A stretch of DNA of 64,000 nucleotides, from contig NZ_NINX01000040.1 in the NCBI RefSeq assembly GCF_002188635.1, forward strand, positions 62,001 to 126,000, written 5' to 3'. Both the position numbers and the translations under genes were made by a program. The stretch's first letter is position 1; each line of letters starts with the position of its first letter. This document shows positions 24,861 to 33,670 of the stretch, piece by piece. The DNA is from Pigmentiphaga sp. NML030171. Lineage in GTDB: Bacteria; Pseudomonadota; Gammaproteobacteria; Burkholderiales; Burkholderiaceae_B. The notes beneath the pieces are model-generated. The model was not told the origin of the DNA and did no database searches. It was given only the letters and a program-made list of their open reading frames with translations.

Positions 24861-24884
24861 AGCCGGGCATCGATTGGCCCGGCT
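24861..24884 (-). promoter_or_regulatory. Hairpin in the pckG leader
   Basis: AGCCGGGC (24861-24868) and GCCCGGCT (24877-24884) form a perfect 8-bp stem with an 8-nt loop, about 50 nt before the pckG start codon. A TATATT hexamer lies just upstream on the minus strand, so the hairpin would be near the 5' end of the mRNA. It may stabilise or control the message. Confidence 0.4.
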
Positions 24885-25012
24885 GGACTTTAACTTAATA
24901 TACCCCACCCCTTTCCACCAAAAGTTTCCAGGAAGAAAGGGTCCGTTACCGTTGGCAGCTATCGCTCACAAGACCAATTGGACTACCATCGCGACTGATC
25001 GAAGGAAAGCCC

Positions 25013-25999
25013 ATGCGCATAACGATTCTGGACGACTATCAAGACGCGGTACGCAAGCTGGACTGCTTCAGTCTGCTCGATGGCCACGAAGTCAAGGTCT
25101 ACAACAACACGGTCAAGGGGCTGGGCCAATTGGCCGTCCGGCTGCGCGACACGGAAACACTGGTATTGATCCGTGAACGTACGCCCATCACCCGTGCCCT
25201 GCTGGACAAACTGCCTCAGTTGAAGCTGATTTCCCAGACGGGGCGCGTCGGGTCGCACATCGACGTGGAAGCCTGCGCCGAGCGCGGGATCGCCGTCGCC
25301 CAGGGAATCGGCTCGCCTGTCGCACCGGCAGAACTGACGTGGGCGCTCATTATGAGCGCGATGAGGCGAATTCCTCAATATGCGGCAAACCTCAAGCATG
25401 GGGCTTGGCAGCAATCCGGCATGAAAGCGTCGTCGATGCCGGCCAATTTCGGCCTGGGCCGGACCTTGCACGGAGGCCGATTGGGCCTGTTCGGCTACGG
25501 CAAGATCGGCAAGATCGTCGCCGGCTACGGCAAGGCCTTCGGCATGAAGGTCACGGTATGGGGCCGGGAATCGACCCTGGAGCGGGCGCGGGCCGATGGC
25601 CTGGAAACGGCGGACAGCAAGGAAGCGCTGTTCGAAGGCAGCGACGTGCTGTGCATGCTGCTGAAACTGAGCGAGGAAACCCGCGGCATCGTCACGTTGG
25701 CCGACCTGCAGCGCATGGGACCCGAGGCGCTGTTCGTGAACACCTCGCGGGCGGAGCTGGTGGAACCCGACGCGCTGGTCCTGGCCCTGAACCGGGGCCG
25801 GCCGGGGCTGGCAGCCATCGACGTCTTCGAAAGCGAACCCATCCTGCAGGGACATCCGCTGCTACGGATGGAGAACGTCATCTGCACGCCGCATATCGGT
25901 TTCGTGGAGATCAACAGCTACAACCTGTATTTCAAGGTTGCGTTCGAGAACATATTGGCTTGGGCGGCGGGGAAACCCGCTAATCTGGTCACCCCGTAG
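25013..25999 (+). CDS. D-isomer-specific 2-hydroxyacid dehydrogenase
   Basis: This 328-residue cytosolic NAD(P)-dependent dehydrogenase is of the phosphoglycerate/glyoxylate reductase superfamily. The NAD motif is GGRLGLFGYGKIGKIVAGYG. The catalytic residues are Arg in FVNTSRAELVE, Glu in IDVFESEPI, and His in ICTPHIGF. A Shine-Dalgarno (GAAGGAAA) precedes the ATG. The substrate is unknown; the short C-terminus excludes an ACT-containing SerA. It is divergent from pckG with about 200 bp between and is followed directly by repeat copies. Confidence 0.88.
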   Translation: MRITILDDYQDAVRKLDCFSLLDGHEVKVYNNTVKGLGQLAVRLRDTETLVLIRERTPITRALLDKLPQLKLISQTGRVGSHIDVEACAERGIAVAQGIGSPVAPAELTWALIMSAMRRIPQYAANLKHGAWQQSGMKASSMPANFGLGRTLHGGRLGLFGYGKIGKIVAGYGKAFGMKVTVWGRESTLERARADGLETADSKEALFEGSDVLCMLLKLSEETRGIVTLADLQRMGPEALFVNTSRAELVEPDALVLALNRGRPGLAAIDVFESEPILQGHPLLRMENVICTPHIGFVEINSYNLYFKVAFENILAWAAGKPANLVTP

Positions 26000-26030
26000 G
26001 AAAGCCCACCCCTGCCCGCTTGCGCGGGCC

Positions 26031-26120
26031 AGGAAAGCCCACCCCCTACCCGCTTGCGCGGGCCCCCTCAAGGGGGCGGCGCTGGCGGACCGGCAAAGCC
26101 GGATCCGCGGCGCCCAAGGT
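26031..26120 (+). repeat. Dispersed GC-rich hairpin repeat, copy B1
   Basis: This copy lies shortly after the hydroxyacid dehydrogenase stop. It has a CCCCCTACCCGCTTGCGCGG hairpin, CCCCTCAAGGGGGCG, then GGCGGACCGGCAAAGCCGGA with complementary TCCGC. A partial copy of its first 35 bases (from AGGAAAGCCCACC) sits immediately before it at about 25998-26034. Confidence 0.8.
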
Positions 26121-26162
26121 AAAAGCAAGCACTCGGTGCTCCGCACCGAGATACCTCACGAA

Positions 26163-26248
26163 GACCCAGGATGCGGTGGATCCGGCTCCGCCGGTCCACC
26201 CGCATCGCCCCCTGGGGGGCGCCCGAAGGGCGTAGGGGGGATCAAATA
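26163..26248 (-). repeat. Dispersed GC-rich hairpin repeat, copy B2 (inverted)
   Basis: Read on the minus strand, this is CCCCCCTACGCCCTTCGGGC followed by the AGGGGGCG block and GGTGGACCGGCGGAGCCGGA. It is closer to copy C at 41160 than to its neighbour B1. With B1 it forms a large imperfect inverted pair separated by about 42 bp. Confidence 0.75.
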
Positions 26249-26254
26249 CTTTAG

Positions 26255-26316
26255 AAAAAATAAGCCCACCCCGCTGGGGAGCGGGATGGGTAAGCGGGGC
26301 GGCGCGGCCGCCCCGC
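26255..26316 (-). terminator. Double-hairpin terminator of cspA
   Basis: On the minus strand the cspA stop is followed by a 10-bp perfect stem (26316-26307 with 26303-26294, GCGGGGCGGC arms). A second 11-bp stem follows (26290-26280 with 26275-26265, one G-T pair). After that comes GCTTATTTTTTC, a clear U-tract at 26260-26255. The second stem with its T-run is a textbook rho-independent terminator. Confidence 0.85.
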
Positions 26317-26330
26317 GCATGAGCGGCTGA

Positions 26331-26537
26331 TTACAGCGGCTTGATGTCGGAAGCCTGGGGACCCTTGGGGCCGTCCTTGACTTCGTACTCGACTTCCTGC
26401 CCTTCGGCCAGGCTGCGGTAGCCGCGGCCGACGATGGCGGAAAAGTGAGCGAACACATCGGGACCACCGGCATCCGGCGTGATGAAGCCGAAACCCTTGT
26501 CCGCGTTAAACCATTTGACCTTGCCCTTCTGTGCCAT
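26331..26537 (-). CDS. cspA: cold-shock-domain RNA chaperone (CspA family)
   Basis: This 68-residue single-domain nucleic-acid-binding protein has RNP1 KGFGFITP and RNP2 VFAHFSAI, and starts [15 protein letters not shown]. It melts RNA secondary structure in the cytoplasm. A Shine-Dalgarno AGAGGA lies upstream. The predicted promoter at 26670-26698 would give a leader of about 125 nt, in line with the long regulatory leaders of cold-shock genes. It is monocistronic with its own terminator. Confidence 0.95.
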   Translation of the reverse strand: MAQKGKVKWFNADKGFGFITPDAGGPDVFAHFSAIVGRGYRSLAEGQEVEYEVKDGPKGPQASDIKPL

Positions 26538-26669
26538 GTTCGGCGTCCTCTAATCAATAAACAATGCAATGGAACCAAGAACGCCGACACGAACTGATAT
26601 GCGGTAATGGCGGACATCCGCAAATGGCAGACGGGACTTGCGTGCTGCTTGAATTCAACTGCGAATGGC

Positions 26670-26698
26670 AGCATACCCGCGTGTACTTTGCGAATCAA
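26670..26698 (-). promoter_or_regulatory. Candidate sigma70 promoter of cspA with long leader
   Basis: On the minus strand TTGATT (26698-26693) and TATGCT (26675-26670) are separated by exactly 17 nt. The transcript would start near 26663, about 125 nt before the cspA ATG. The promoter assignment rests on hexamer match only. Confidence 0.45.
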
Positions 26699-26777
26699 TA
26701 ACATTTAGCAGGCATATCGCAAATGCGATGTACACGCCACGCAACAGGCTCGAACGGCCCGGGAACGGACGCCAAAA

Positions 26778-27815
26778 TCAGTCGCGCAACGCCGGAAAAC
26801 GCATGAGCAAACCACGGTAGAGCGGCGGCGTGATCAGCAGCACGAAGGCCAGCCGGAACACCTGGAATGCCGTCACCAGCGGCACCCCCAATTGCAGCAC
26901 CTTGGCGGTGATGCACATCTCGGCGATGCCGCCGGGCGCCAGCCCGAGGATCAGGGTGGGCAGCGCGATGCCGCTGGGTGGGGCCAGGAGCAGGCTCAGG
27001 CCTACCGAAAGCACGATCACGACCAGGGTATAGGCCAGGATCAATCCCATGAAGCGCGGGGCGGTACGGAAGAAATCGGGGGTATAGCGGTCGCCCAGCG
27101 ACCACCCTATGAGCAGTTGCGCGGCGTTCAGCATGAACGTGGGCATTGCCGACAGGGCCATGTCGTTGGCCGTCAGCAGGATGGTGACCGCCATGGGTCC
27201 CAGCACCCAGGCATTGGGTACGTGAAGCCGCTGGGCCAGCAGCGCACCGCCGGCGCCCAGCGCGAACATCGCCGCCAGTCCGGCGGGATCCACCGCGGTC
27301 ATGGCGGGCGCGAACAGACCGCTGCCGGTCACGCCCGACATGCGGAAAGCCAGCGGCACCAGGACGACGACCAGCAGGATGCGCAGGCTGTGCGCCGACG
27401 CGACCAGCGCCACCTTGCCGCCGTAGCGGTCGGACAGGTTGGCCATTTCCGCCGCGCCGCCTATGGTGGAAGAAAAATAGGCCGTGCTGAATTCCACGCC
27501 GCCGGCACGCTGCAGGAACCATGCGCCGGCCAACCCCGCGGCGACCGAGAATACGGCTCCCAGCAGCAGCGGCAGCAGATTGCTCGCGATCTCGTCGACC
27601 ACCATGGGCGTGAAATACAGGCCCAGGCCCACGCCTATCACCCATTGTCCGGCGTAGCGCAGCTCGGTGCGGCTCCGGGACCGCACTCCGGCGATCTTGG
27701 TCGCCGCCGTGGCGATCAGCGCGCCCAGCATCCAGGGCAGCGGAGTGTGAAGCGCGACCGCTATCAGCGAGCCGCAAAGCGCGATGGCGAAACCTAGCAG
27801 TAGACGGGCAGGCAT
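26778..27815 (-). CDS. AbrB-family (COG3180-type) integral membrane protein
   Basis: This 345-residue protein has about nine to ten hydrophobic helices and the internal duplication typical of the AbrB membrane family (PWMLGALIATAATKI and WVLGPMAVTILLTAN in equivalent positions, then GLAPGGIAEMCITAKVLQLG). Despite the name, it is a membrane protein of unknown transport function, not a DNA-binding AbrB. The ATG at 27815 is the first good start; no clear Shine-Dalgarno is seen. It is divergent from the aminotransferase gene with about 97 bp between. Some relatives are annotated as putative ammonia monooxygenase, which is not supported here. Confidence 0.8.
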   Translation of the reverse strand: MPARLLLGFAIALCGSLIAVALHTPLPWMLGALIATAATKIAGVRSRSRTELRYAGQWVIGVGLGLYFTPMVVDEIASNLLPLLLGAVFSVAAGLAGAWFLQRAGGVEFSTAYFSSTIGGAAEMANLSDRYGGKVALVASAHSLRILLVVVLVPLAFRMSGVTGSGLFAPAMTAVDPAGLAAMFALGAGGALLAQRLHVPNAWVLGPMAVTILLTANDMALSAMPTFMLNAAQLLIGWSLGDRYTPDFFRTAPRFMGLILAYTLVVIVLSVGLSLLLAPPSGIALPTLILGLAPGGIAEMCITAKVLQLGVPLVTAFQVFRLAFVLLITPPLYRGLLMRFPALRD

Positions 27816-27911
27816 GGGGAAGGAAGCAAGGCGGGCGTGGCCGCCGATGGACGCGTGGAGGTAGACTGCTTCGATGAAGACGAATGGTACATCCAAGGCC
27901 CAAGCAAGCTG

Positions 27912-29078
27912 ATGATTAATTCCAAACTGCCGGACGTCGGCGTCACCATCTTTACGGTCATGAGCCGGCTGGCAACGGAAACCCGCGCCATCAACCTGGG
28001 CCAGGGCTTTCCCGATTTCGATCCCGACGCGGGCCTGCTGGCGCAGGTCGACGCCGCCATGGCCGCGGGCCACAACCAGTACGCCCCCATGCCGGGAATC
28101 CCGGCGCTGCGCGCCGCCATCGCCGCCAAGACGCGGGCGCTGTACGGCGCGGCCTACGATCCCGAAACGGAAATCACCGTCACCAGCGGTGCCACCCAGG
28201 CCCTGATGACCGCCATCCTGGCGGTGGCCGGCGCGGGCGACGAGGTCATCGTGCTGGAGCCCAACTACGACTCCTACGTGCCGGCCATACGCCTGGCGGG
28301 GGCCGTACCGGTGGCGGTGCAGTTGCTCGCGCCCACGCCCGAGGTCCCCGGCTACCGGCCTGACTGGGACGCGGTCCGGCGCGCCATCACGCCGCGCACC
28401 CGCGCCCTCGTGATCAATTTCCCGCACAACCCCACCGGCGCCGTGCTGGACGAGAGCGACCTGGACGAGCTGGAGCGCATCCTGGCCGACACGGGCGTCG
28501 TGCTGATCTCGGACGAGGTCTACGAGCACATCGTGTTCGACGACCGCCGGCATGCGTCCATCGCGCGCCGGCCGGCGCTGGCGGCCCGCAGCTTCCTGGT
28601 CTCGTCGTTCGGCAAGACCTTCCACACCACCGGCTGGAAGATAGGCTATTGCTGCGCGCCCGCCGCCCTGTCCGCGGAATTCCGCAAGATCCACCAGTTC
28701 ATGGTGTTCGCGGTCTCGACCCCCATGCAGTACGCGCTGTCCACGTTCCTGGAAGACCCCCGGCATTACCTCGAGCTGCCCGCCTTCTACCAGGCCAAGC
28801 GCGATCGCCTGGAAGCGGGCCTGAAGCAGACGCGCTTTCGCACCCTGCCCTGCCCGGGCACTTATTTCCTGCTGGCCGACTACAGCGCGATATCGGACGC
28901 GCCCGAAAGCGAATTCGCGCGCTGGCTGACCACCGAGCACGGCGTGGCGGTCATCCCCATCGCGGCCTTCCATGCCGATCCGGACGCGCCGGCCTCGAAC
29001 CGGCAACTGGTGCGCTTCTGCTTCGCCAAGAAGGACAGCACGCTGGACGCGGCGCTGGAGCGCCTCAAGCGGGTCTGA
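27912..29078 (+). CDS. ybdL: PLP-dependent aminotransferase, methionine aminotransferase type (YbdL-like)
   Basis: This 388-residue fold-type I aminotransferase has AINLGQGFPDFDPDAGLL, the Asn in NFPHNPTGAVLDESDL, the Asp/Tyr in LISDEVYEHIVFDD, and the PLP lysine in SSFGKTFHTTGWKIGYC. The sequence pattern matches E. coli YbdL (methionine:2-oxoglutarate aminotransferase), so methionine or related amino acids are likely substrates. The start at 27912 (MINSKLP) is chosen since upstream sequence is not family-like. It is followed by a hairpin and the convergent tctA gene. Confidence 0.88.
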   Translation: MINSKLPDVGVTIFTVMSRLATETRAINLGQGFPDFDPDAGLLAQVDAAMAAGHNQYAPMPGIPALRAAIAAKTRALYGAAYDPETEITVTSGATQALMTAILAVAGAGDEVIVLEPNYDSYVPAIRLAGAVPVAVQLLAPTPEVPGYRPDWDAVRRAITPRTRALVINFPHNPTGAVLDESDLDELERILADTGVVLISDEVYEHIVFDDRRHASIARRPALAARSFLVSSFGKTFHTTGWKIGYCCAPAALSAEFRKIHQFMVFAVSTPMQYALSTFLEDPRHYLELPAFYQAKRDRLEAGLKQTRFRTLPCPGTYFLLADYSAISDAPESEFARWLTTEHGVAVIPIAAFHADPDAPASNRQLVRFCFAKKDSTLDAALERLKRV

Positions 29079-29082
29079 AGCG

Positions 29083-29107
29083 GCATGCGGGCGCAAGGCC
29101 CGCATGC
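29083..29107. terminator. Hairpin between convergent aminotransferase and tctA genes
   Basis: Perfect 10-bp arms (GCATGCGGGC at 29083-29092, complement at 29098-29107) enclose a 5-nt loop. It occupies nearly all of the 38-bp gap between the two stop codons. There is no T-tract, so it may work as a bidirectional rho-assisted or structural terminator. Confidence 0.55.
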
Positions 29108-29116
29108 TCGGGCCGC

Positions 29117-30652
29117 CTAGGCCGACGCGGCGGGTTCGGTTGCGCCCGCGCGGCGCCGCGCCAGCATGCGCATGGTGACCGGCACGACCAGCACGGCCGC
29201 CGCGCACAGCCACAGGCCGATGCTGACGGGGCTTTCCCACAGGATGGCCGTGTCGCCGTTGGTGATGGAAAGCGCCCGGCGCAGGTTCTGCTCCATCATG
29301 TTGCCCAGCACCAGTCCCAGTATGAGCGGGGCCATCGGCACCGACATCTTGCGCAGCAGATAGCCCACCACGCCCAGCGCCACCATCATCACGAGGTCGA
29401 AGGTGGTCGCGTGCACCGAGTACACGCCGATCGCGCTCACGGTCACGATGAACGGCACCAGCGCCCAGGTCGGCACCGACAGCATGCGCGCGAACACGCC
29501 CACCATGGGGATGTTCATCGCCAACAGCATGACGTTGCCGATGAACAGCGACGCGATCAGGCCCCAGACGATCTCGGGACGCTGCTCGAACAGCGCGGGC
29601 CCGGGCGTGATGTTGTAGAGCGCCAGCACGCCCATCATCACCGCCGTGGTGCCCGATCCCGGCACGCCCAGCGTCAGCATGGGCACGAACGAACCCGTGG
29701 CCGACGCGTTGTTGGCCGCCTCGGGCGATGCCAGGCCGCGGATGTCGCCCTTGCCGAAATGCGCGCCTTCCGGATCGGACTGCTCGACCAGGCGCTTCTC
29801 GGTCGAGTAGGCCATGGCCGAGGCCACGGTGGCGCCCGCGCCCGGCAGCACGCCCACCACGAAGCCGATCAGCGAGCCGCGCACCGTGCCCCACCAGGTC
29901 ATCGCCAGTTCCCGCATGTTGAACAGCGTGCGCCCGGTCGGCTTGACCGCGACGTTGCCCGTGACCGACTGTTCCAGCAGCAACAGCATCTCGCTGACGG
30001 AGAACAGGCCGATCACCACCACCACGAACTGGATGCCGTCGCTCAGGTGCAGCGAATCGAAGGTATAGCGATAGATGCCCGAGTTCTCGTCTATGCCCAC
30101 CGTGGACAGGGCCAGGCCCACCGCTGCCGCCAGCAGCGCCTTGACGGGTTGCTCGCCCATCAGGCCGGCCAGGCAGCAGAAGGCGAACACCATCAGCGCG
30201 AAGTACTCCGCCGGCCCGAAGGCCAGCGCCCACCGGGCCAGCAGTGGAGCCGCAATGGCGATGCCGATGGTGGCCACGGCCGATCCGACGAAGGAGCTCC
30301 AGGCCGAGATCGACAGGGCCACGCCGGCCTTGCCCTGGCGGGCCATGGGGTAGCCGTCCAGCGCCGTCATGATGGCCGAGGCCTCGCCCGGCACGTTGAT
30401 CAGGATGGAACTGATGCGCCCGCCGTATTCGCAGCCGATATAGACCGCGGCCAGCAGGATCAGCGAGCTTTCCGGCGGCAGTTGCATCGCGAAGGCCAGC
30501 GGCATCAGGATGGCCACGCCGTTGATGGGCCCCAGGCCGGGCAGCACGCCCACGATGGTGCCGATGAAGGAGCCGATGGCCGCGATGAGCAGGTTGAGCG
30601 GCGTCAGCGCGACCGAGAAACCGGTGGCCAGGTGGCCGAAGATATCGTTCAC
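29117..30652 (-). CDS. tctA: Tripartite tricarboxylate transporter, large membrane subunit TctA/BctA
   Basis: This 511-residue integral membrane protein has about eleven to twelve helices and the TctA signatures [40 protein letters not shown] and [20 protein letters not shown] (duplicated GxLPGxG motif). It forms the cation-coupled transport channel for tri- or dicarboxylates with TctB and the periplasmic TctC. It starts with GTG at 30652, overlapping the tctB stop by 4 bp (GTGA). It is the last gene of tctD-tctE-tctC-tctB-tctA. Confidence 0.93.
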   Translation of the reverse strand: MNDIFGHLATGFSVALTPLNLLIAAIGSFIGTIVGVLPGLGPINGVAILMPLAFAMQLPPESSLILLAAVYIGCEYGGRISSILINVPGEASAIMTALDGYPMARQGKAGVALSISAWSSFVGSAVATIGIAIAAPLLARWALAFGPAEYFALMVFAFCCLAGLMGEQPVKALLAAAVGLALSTVGIDENSGIYRYTFDSLHLSDGIQFVVVVIGLFSVSEMLLLLEQSVTGNVAVKPTGRTLFNMRELAMTWWGTVRGSLIGFVVGVLPGAGATVASAMAYSTEKRLVEQSDPEGAHFGKGDIRGLASPEAANNASATGSFVPMLTLGVPGSGTTAVMMGVLALYNITPGPALFEQRPEIVWGLIASLFIGNVMLLAMNIPMVGVFARMLSVPTWALVPFIVTVSAIGVYSVHATTFDLVMMVALGVVGYLLRKMSVPMAPLILGLVLGNMMEQNLRRALSITNGDTAILWESPVSIGLWLCAAAVLVVPVTMRMLARRRAGATEPAASA

Positions 30653-31107
30653 AGCAGGCCTCCCAGCAGGCCGGTGGGCAGCACCACGTCCAGCACCTTG
30701 TCGAACAGCAGGAACACGGCCACGCCCAGGGCCAGCCCGGTGATGCCCGTCTTGAGCCACGATCCGCCGAACGCGCGGCCCACCGGCAGGCTCATCAGGA
30801 AGGTGGCCAGGACGATGCCCAGCCACTGGAACAGGAAGGCGTAGGCGGCCAGCGCCACCGACACGGCGACGACGCGTCCCTTGACGCCGGCCGCCACCGG
30901 TTCGACCGGATTGCCACCCCGGGCGGCCAGCCACAGGCCGCACAGGCCGATGACCAGCGACAGCAGCATGGGAAAGGCGCGCGGACCCACCGGCTCGTAG
31001 GCGAAAGGCGCCTCGAGCCCGTAGCCCTGCCACACCATCACGGCGGCGAACACTAGCGCCGCCGTTCCCAGCAGCCGGTCGTTCAACACGACACGGCCGC
31101 CGCTCAT
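30649..31107 (-). CDS. tctB: Tripartite tricarboxylate transporter, small membrane subunit TctB/BctB
   Basis: This 152-residue protein with four predicted helices has the typical TctB pattern: LGPRAFP-like VGPRAFPMLLSLVIGLCGLW and a C-terminal FLLFDKVLDVVLPTGLLGG. The ATG at 31107 overlaps the tctC stop (ATGA) and its stop overlaps the tctA start (GTGA), so the C-B-A genes are translationally coupled. Confidence 0.92.
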   Translation of the reverse strand: MSGGRVVLNDRLLGTAALVFAAVMVWQGYGLEAPFAYEPVGPRAFPMLLSLVIGLCGLWLAARGGNPVEPVAAGVKGRVVAVSVALAAYAFLFQWLGIVLATFLMSLPVGRAFGGSWLKTGITGLALGVAVFLLFDKVLDVVLPTGLLGGLL

Positions 31108-32099
31108 TTGCGCACCAGTCCGAACTCGTCGGCCAGCTTGCGGTACTCGGCAACCTGCTGCTTGATGTAGCCGTCCAGGTCCTTGCCGGTCTTGTTGAAG
31201 GGGAACAGGCCGCGTTCCTCGCGCAACTTCGCGAATTCGGGCGTGGCCATCATCTTGTCGAAGGTGCTCACCCACCACTGGTAGTCGGCGTCGGCGACCT
31301 TCGGCCCCACGTAGAAACCGCGGATGATGGGCCACTGGATGTCGAAGCCTTGCTCCTTGGCGGTGGGCACGTCGGCCAGCCGGCCCGGCAGGCGCTGCTC
31401 CGAGAACACGGCCAGGATGCGGATGGGCACGCCGGCATCCAGCACGGACGCGACTTCGCCGGCATCGCCCGAATACACCTGCACGTGGCCACCCTGCAAG
31501 GCGGTCAGGGTCTCGCCACCGCCTTCGAAGGCCACGAAGCGCATGGTCTTGTAGTCGATGCCGGCGGCGCGCGCAGTCAGCGCGGCCTTCATCCAGTCCT
31601 GGCTGCCGATGGTGCCGCCGGCGCCGAACACCACCTTGGTGGGATCGGCCTTGATGGCGGCCATCAGGCTCTTGAGATCCTTCCAGGGGGCGTCCTTGCG
31701 CACCACGACCGCGCCGTAGTCGGTGCCGATGCCGGCCACCCAGCGCACGTCGGATTCGGTATAGCGCCCGAACTTGCCCTGGGCGATGTTCAGCAGCGAG
31801 CCTCCCGAGAAGGCCACGATGGTGCCGGCCTCGGCGGGCCGCTGGGCGATGATGGTGTTATAGGCCACCGCGCCGATGCCGCCCGGCATGTATACGGACC
31901 GCATCGCGGCGTTCAGGTACTTGCCTTCCTGCAAGCCGCTCTGGGCGATCTTGCAGGTCAGGTCGAAACCGCCCCCCGGCTTGGCCGGGGCGATGCACTC
32001 GGGCCGTTCGGGAGCGGCAGCGGCCGGTTGCGCGGCCAGTCCCGCCAATGCCATGGCCGCGGCACACGCCGCCGCCCGCAGTCGGACTGTGGGTTTCAT
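31104..32099 (-). CDS. tctC: Tripartite tricarboxylate transporter, periplasmic receptor TctC/BctC
   Basis: The protein has 331 residues: signal peptide (AAACAAAMALAGLAAQPAAA) then ECIAPAKPGGGFDLTCKIAQ, the signature of true citrate/tricarboxylate TctC proteins, distinct from the other Bug receptors in the window. It is predicted to bind citrate or a related tricarboxylate in the periplasm. In B. pertussis the homologous BctC both delivers citrate and signals to the BctDE two-component system; the same gene set is present here. A gap of 119 bp separates it from the upstream kinase gene, where a separate promoter is likely. Confidence 0.93.
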   Translation of the reverse strand: MKPTVRLRAAACAAAMALAGLAAQPAAAAPERPECIAPAKPGGGFDLTCKIAQSGLQEGKYLNAAMRSVYMPGGIGAVAYNTIIAQRPAEAGTIVAFSGGSLLNIAQGKFGRYTESDVRWVAGIGTDYGAVVVRKDAPWKDLKSLMAAIKADPTKVVFGAGGTIGSQDWMKAALTARAAGIDYKTMRFVAFEGGGETLTALQGGHVQVYSGDAGEVASVLDAGVPIRILAVFSEQRLPGRLADVPTAKEQGFDIQWPIIRGFYVGPKVADADYQWWVSTFDKMMATPEFAKLREERGLFPFNKTGKDLDGYIKQQVAEYRKLADEFGLVRK

Positions 32100-32218
32100 C
32101 GGTCACCTCCTTGTCGTTGTTGTCGATGTCGCGGCTGGGCCGCACCGAGGCGACTGTACGAACGCGTCGCTTTCAACCGGCTTTCAATTCCCCCTCTTTT
32201 CGTGCTGCGAAGCAGCAT

Positions 32219-33670
32219 TCAGGCCCCGGTGAAAATCAGGGCAGCACGCAGGCCGGGACCCGGTTCCCGGTTTTCCAATACCAGCCGCCCCTTGTGCAGG
32301 CCGGCGATCCGCTGCGCGATGGCCAGCCCCAGCCCGGCTCCGGGCTTGCCCTTGCCCGACTCGCCCCGGCGGAAGCGCACCCCGGCCCGCTCGATGTCGG
32401 ATACCGGCATGCCCGGACCGCTGTCCTCCACCTTCAGCACGATCTGCCCTGGCTCGCGCAGCAGCGTCAAGGTCACCATGCCCCCCTCCGGGCTGTAGCG
32501 GATGGCGTTGTCCAGCAGATTGAGCACGGCCTCGCGCAGCAGGACCGGGGAACCGGCCATCCACAAAGCATCCCCGGGCGCCTCGATTCCGTAGTCCAGG
32601 CGCTTGGCGCGCGCGGCCGGCAACAGGCTGCGCACGCATTCCCCGGCCAGTTCGGCCAGATCGGTCTGCACGAAAGGCAGCCCTCCCTCGGCCAGCGAAG
32701 CATCATGTACGCGGGCCAGCGCCAGCATCTGGTTCGCCATGCGTATGGAGCGGTCCACGCCGGCGTGCATGGCCTGCAAGACCTGGCGGACCGCCTGCGG
32801 ATCGGTCTCGCGCAGCGCGAAATCCACCTGGGTCTTGAGCACGGTCAGCGGCGTGCGCAACTGGTGCGAGGCATCGTCCAGGAACTGGCGCTGCGCGCGG
32901 GCCTGGGCATCGTGCCGCGCGATGTGCCGGTTGATCGCGGACACCAGCGGCTGGACTTCGGCCGGCACCTGGCTGTCGTCCACCGGCCGCAGGTCGTCCG
33001 GGTCGCGCGCATCGATCTCCTCGCTCAGGCGCACCAGCGGCCGCAACGCGATGATCACCCCGCCTGTCAGCAGGATTGCACTCAACAGGATCTGCAGCGT
33101 GTCGCGCTCGATCGCGCGCATCAGCACGGTTCGCGTGAAGCCCGCCCGCGATTCGATGCTTTCCGCGACCTGGATGACCACCCGCTGGCGTTCCTTGGCA
33201 CCGTACAGGGGCGGATCCAGCCGCCGCGCCAGCACGCCCACGCGCACGGGTTCGCCGAAATATTCGGCGTTGAAGAATTCCGCCCGCCCCGATACCAGCG
33301 GATGCTCGGGCATGGGAAGCGCCGGGTTGCCGATCTCGGTCAGGTTGTCCTCGGTGGACACCCGGAAATACACGTTGCCGCTGGCGGTCAGCTCGAAGAA
33401 TTGCAGCAGCCGGTAGGGCAGTTCCACCGCCAACCCGCCGCTTTCCGTCGATATGTTCAGGTCTATGGCCCGCAGGGCTCCCGCCAGCGAACGGTCGTAG
33501 GCCGCATTGGCCAGGTCGTCCAGCAGCCGGACGGACAGCCACAGGCCACCGCTTGCCACCACGGCCAGGACGGGAAGCAGCCACCACAGCAGGGTCGACT
33601 TGAGGCTGCGCCGCCGTGGGCGCCGCGCCGGGCCATGCGAGATGCCGTCCTTGGACGAAGGCGCCGTCAC
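32219..33670 (-). CDS. tctE: Sensor histidine kinase TctE/BctE
   Basis: This 483-residue membrane kinase has TM1 about residues 27-48, a periplasmic sensor about 49-190, and TM2 about 191-210. A HAMP-like linker is followed by HisKA with phospho-acceptor His269 (DDASHQLRTPL). The HATPase domain has an N-box LLDNAIRYSPEGG, G1 VEDSGPGMP and G2 PGAGLGLAIAQRI. It starts with GTG at 33670, overlapping the tctD stop by 4 bp. It probably senses citrate-type substrates, perhaps through the loaded TctC, and phosphorylates TctD. Confidence 0.93.
   Translation of the reverse strand: MTAPSSKDGISHGPARRPRRRSLKSTLLWWLLPVLAVVASGGLWLSVRLLDDLANAAYDRSLAGALRAIDLNISTESGGLAVELPYRLLQFFELTASGNVYFRVSTEDNLTEIGNPALPMPEHPLVSGRAEFFNAEYFGEPVRVGVLARRLDPPLYGAKERQRVVIQVAESIESRAGFTRTVLMRAIERDTLQILLSAILLTGGVIIALRPLVRLSEEIDARDPDDLRPVDDSQVPAEVQPLVSAINRHIARHDAQARAQRQFLDDASHQLRTPLTVLKTQVDFALRETDPQAVRQVLQAMHAGVDRSIRMANQMLALARVHDASLAEGGLPFVQTDLAELAGECVRSLLPAARAKRLDYGIEAPGDALWMAGSPVLLREAVLNLLDNAIRYSPEGGMVTLTLLREPGQIVLKVEDSGPGMPVSDIERAGVRFRRGESGKGKPGAGLGLAIAQRIAGLHKGRLVLENREPGPGLRAALIFTGA

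Noticed and set aside
25998-26248. Considered as an insertion-sequence remnant with terminal inverted repeats
   Set aside because: No transposase fragment or target duplication is visible, and the same unit occurs singly at other gene ends. It fits a short dispersed hairpin repeat better.
26778-30844. Very long open frames on both strands overlapping the aminotransferase and tctA genes
   Set aside because: These are antisense or out-of-phase frames that stay open because of high GC at third positions. They have biased Arg/Ala/Gly/His composition and no family motifs, while the opposing frames encode clear known proteins.
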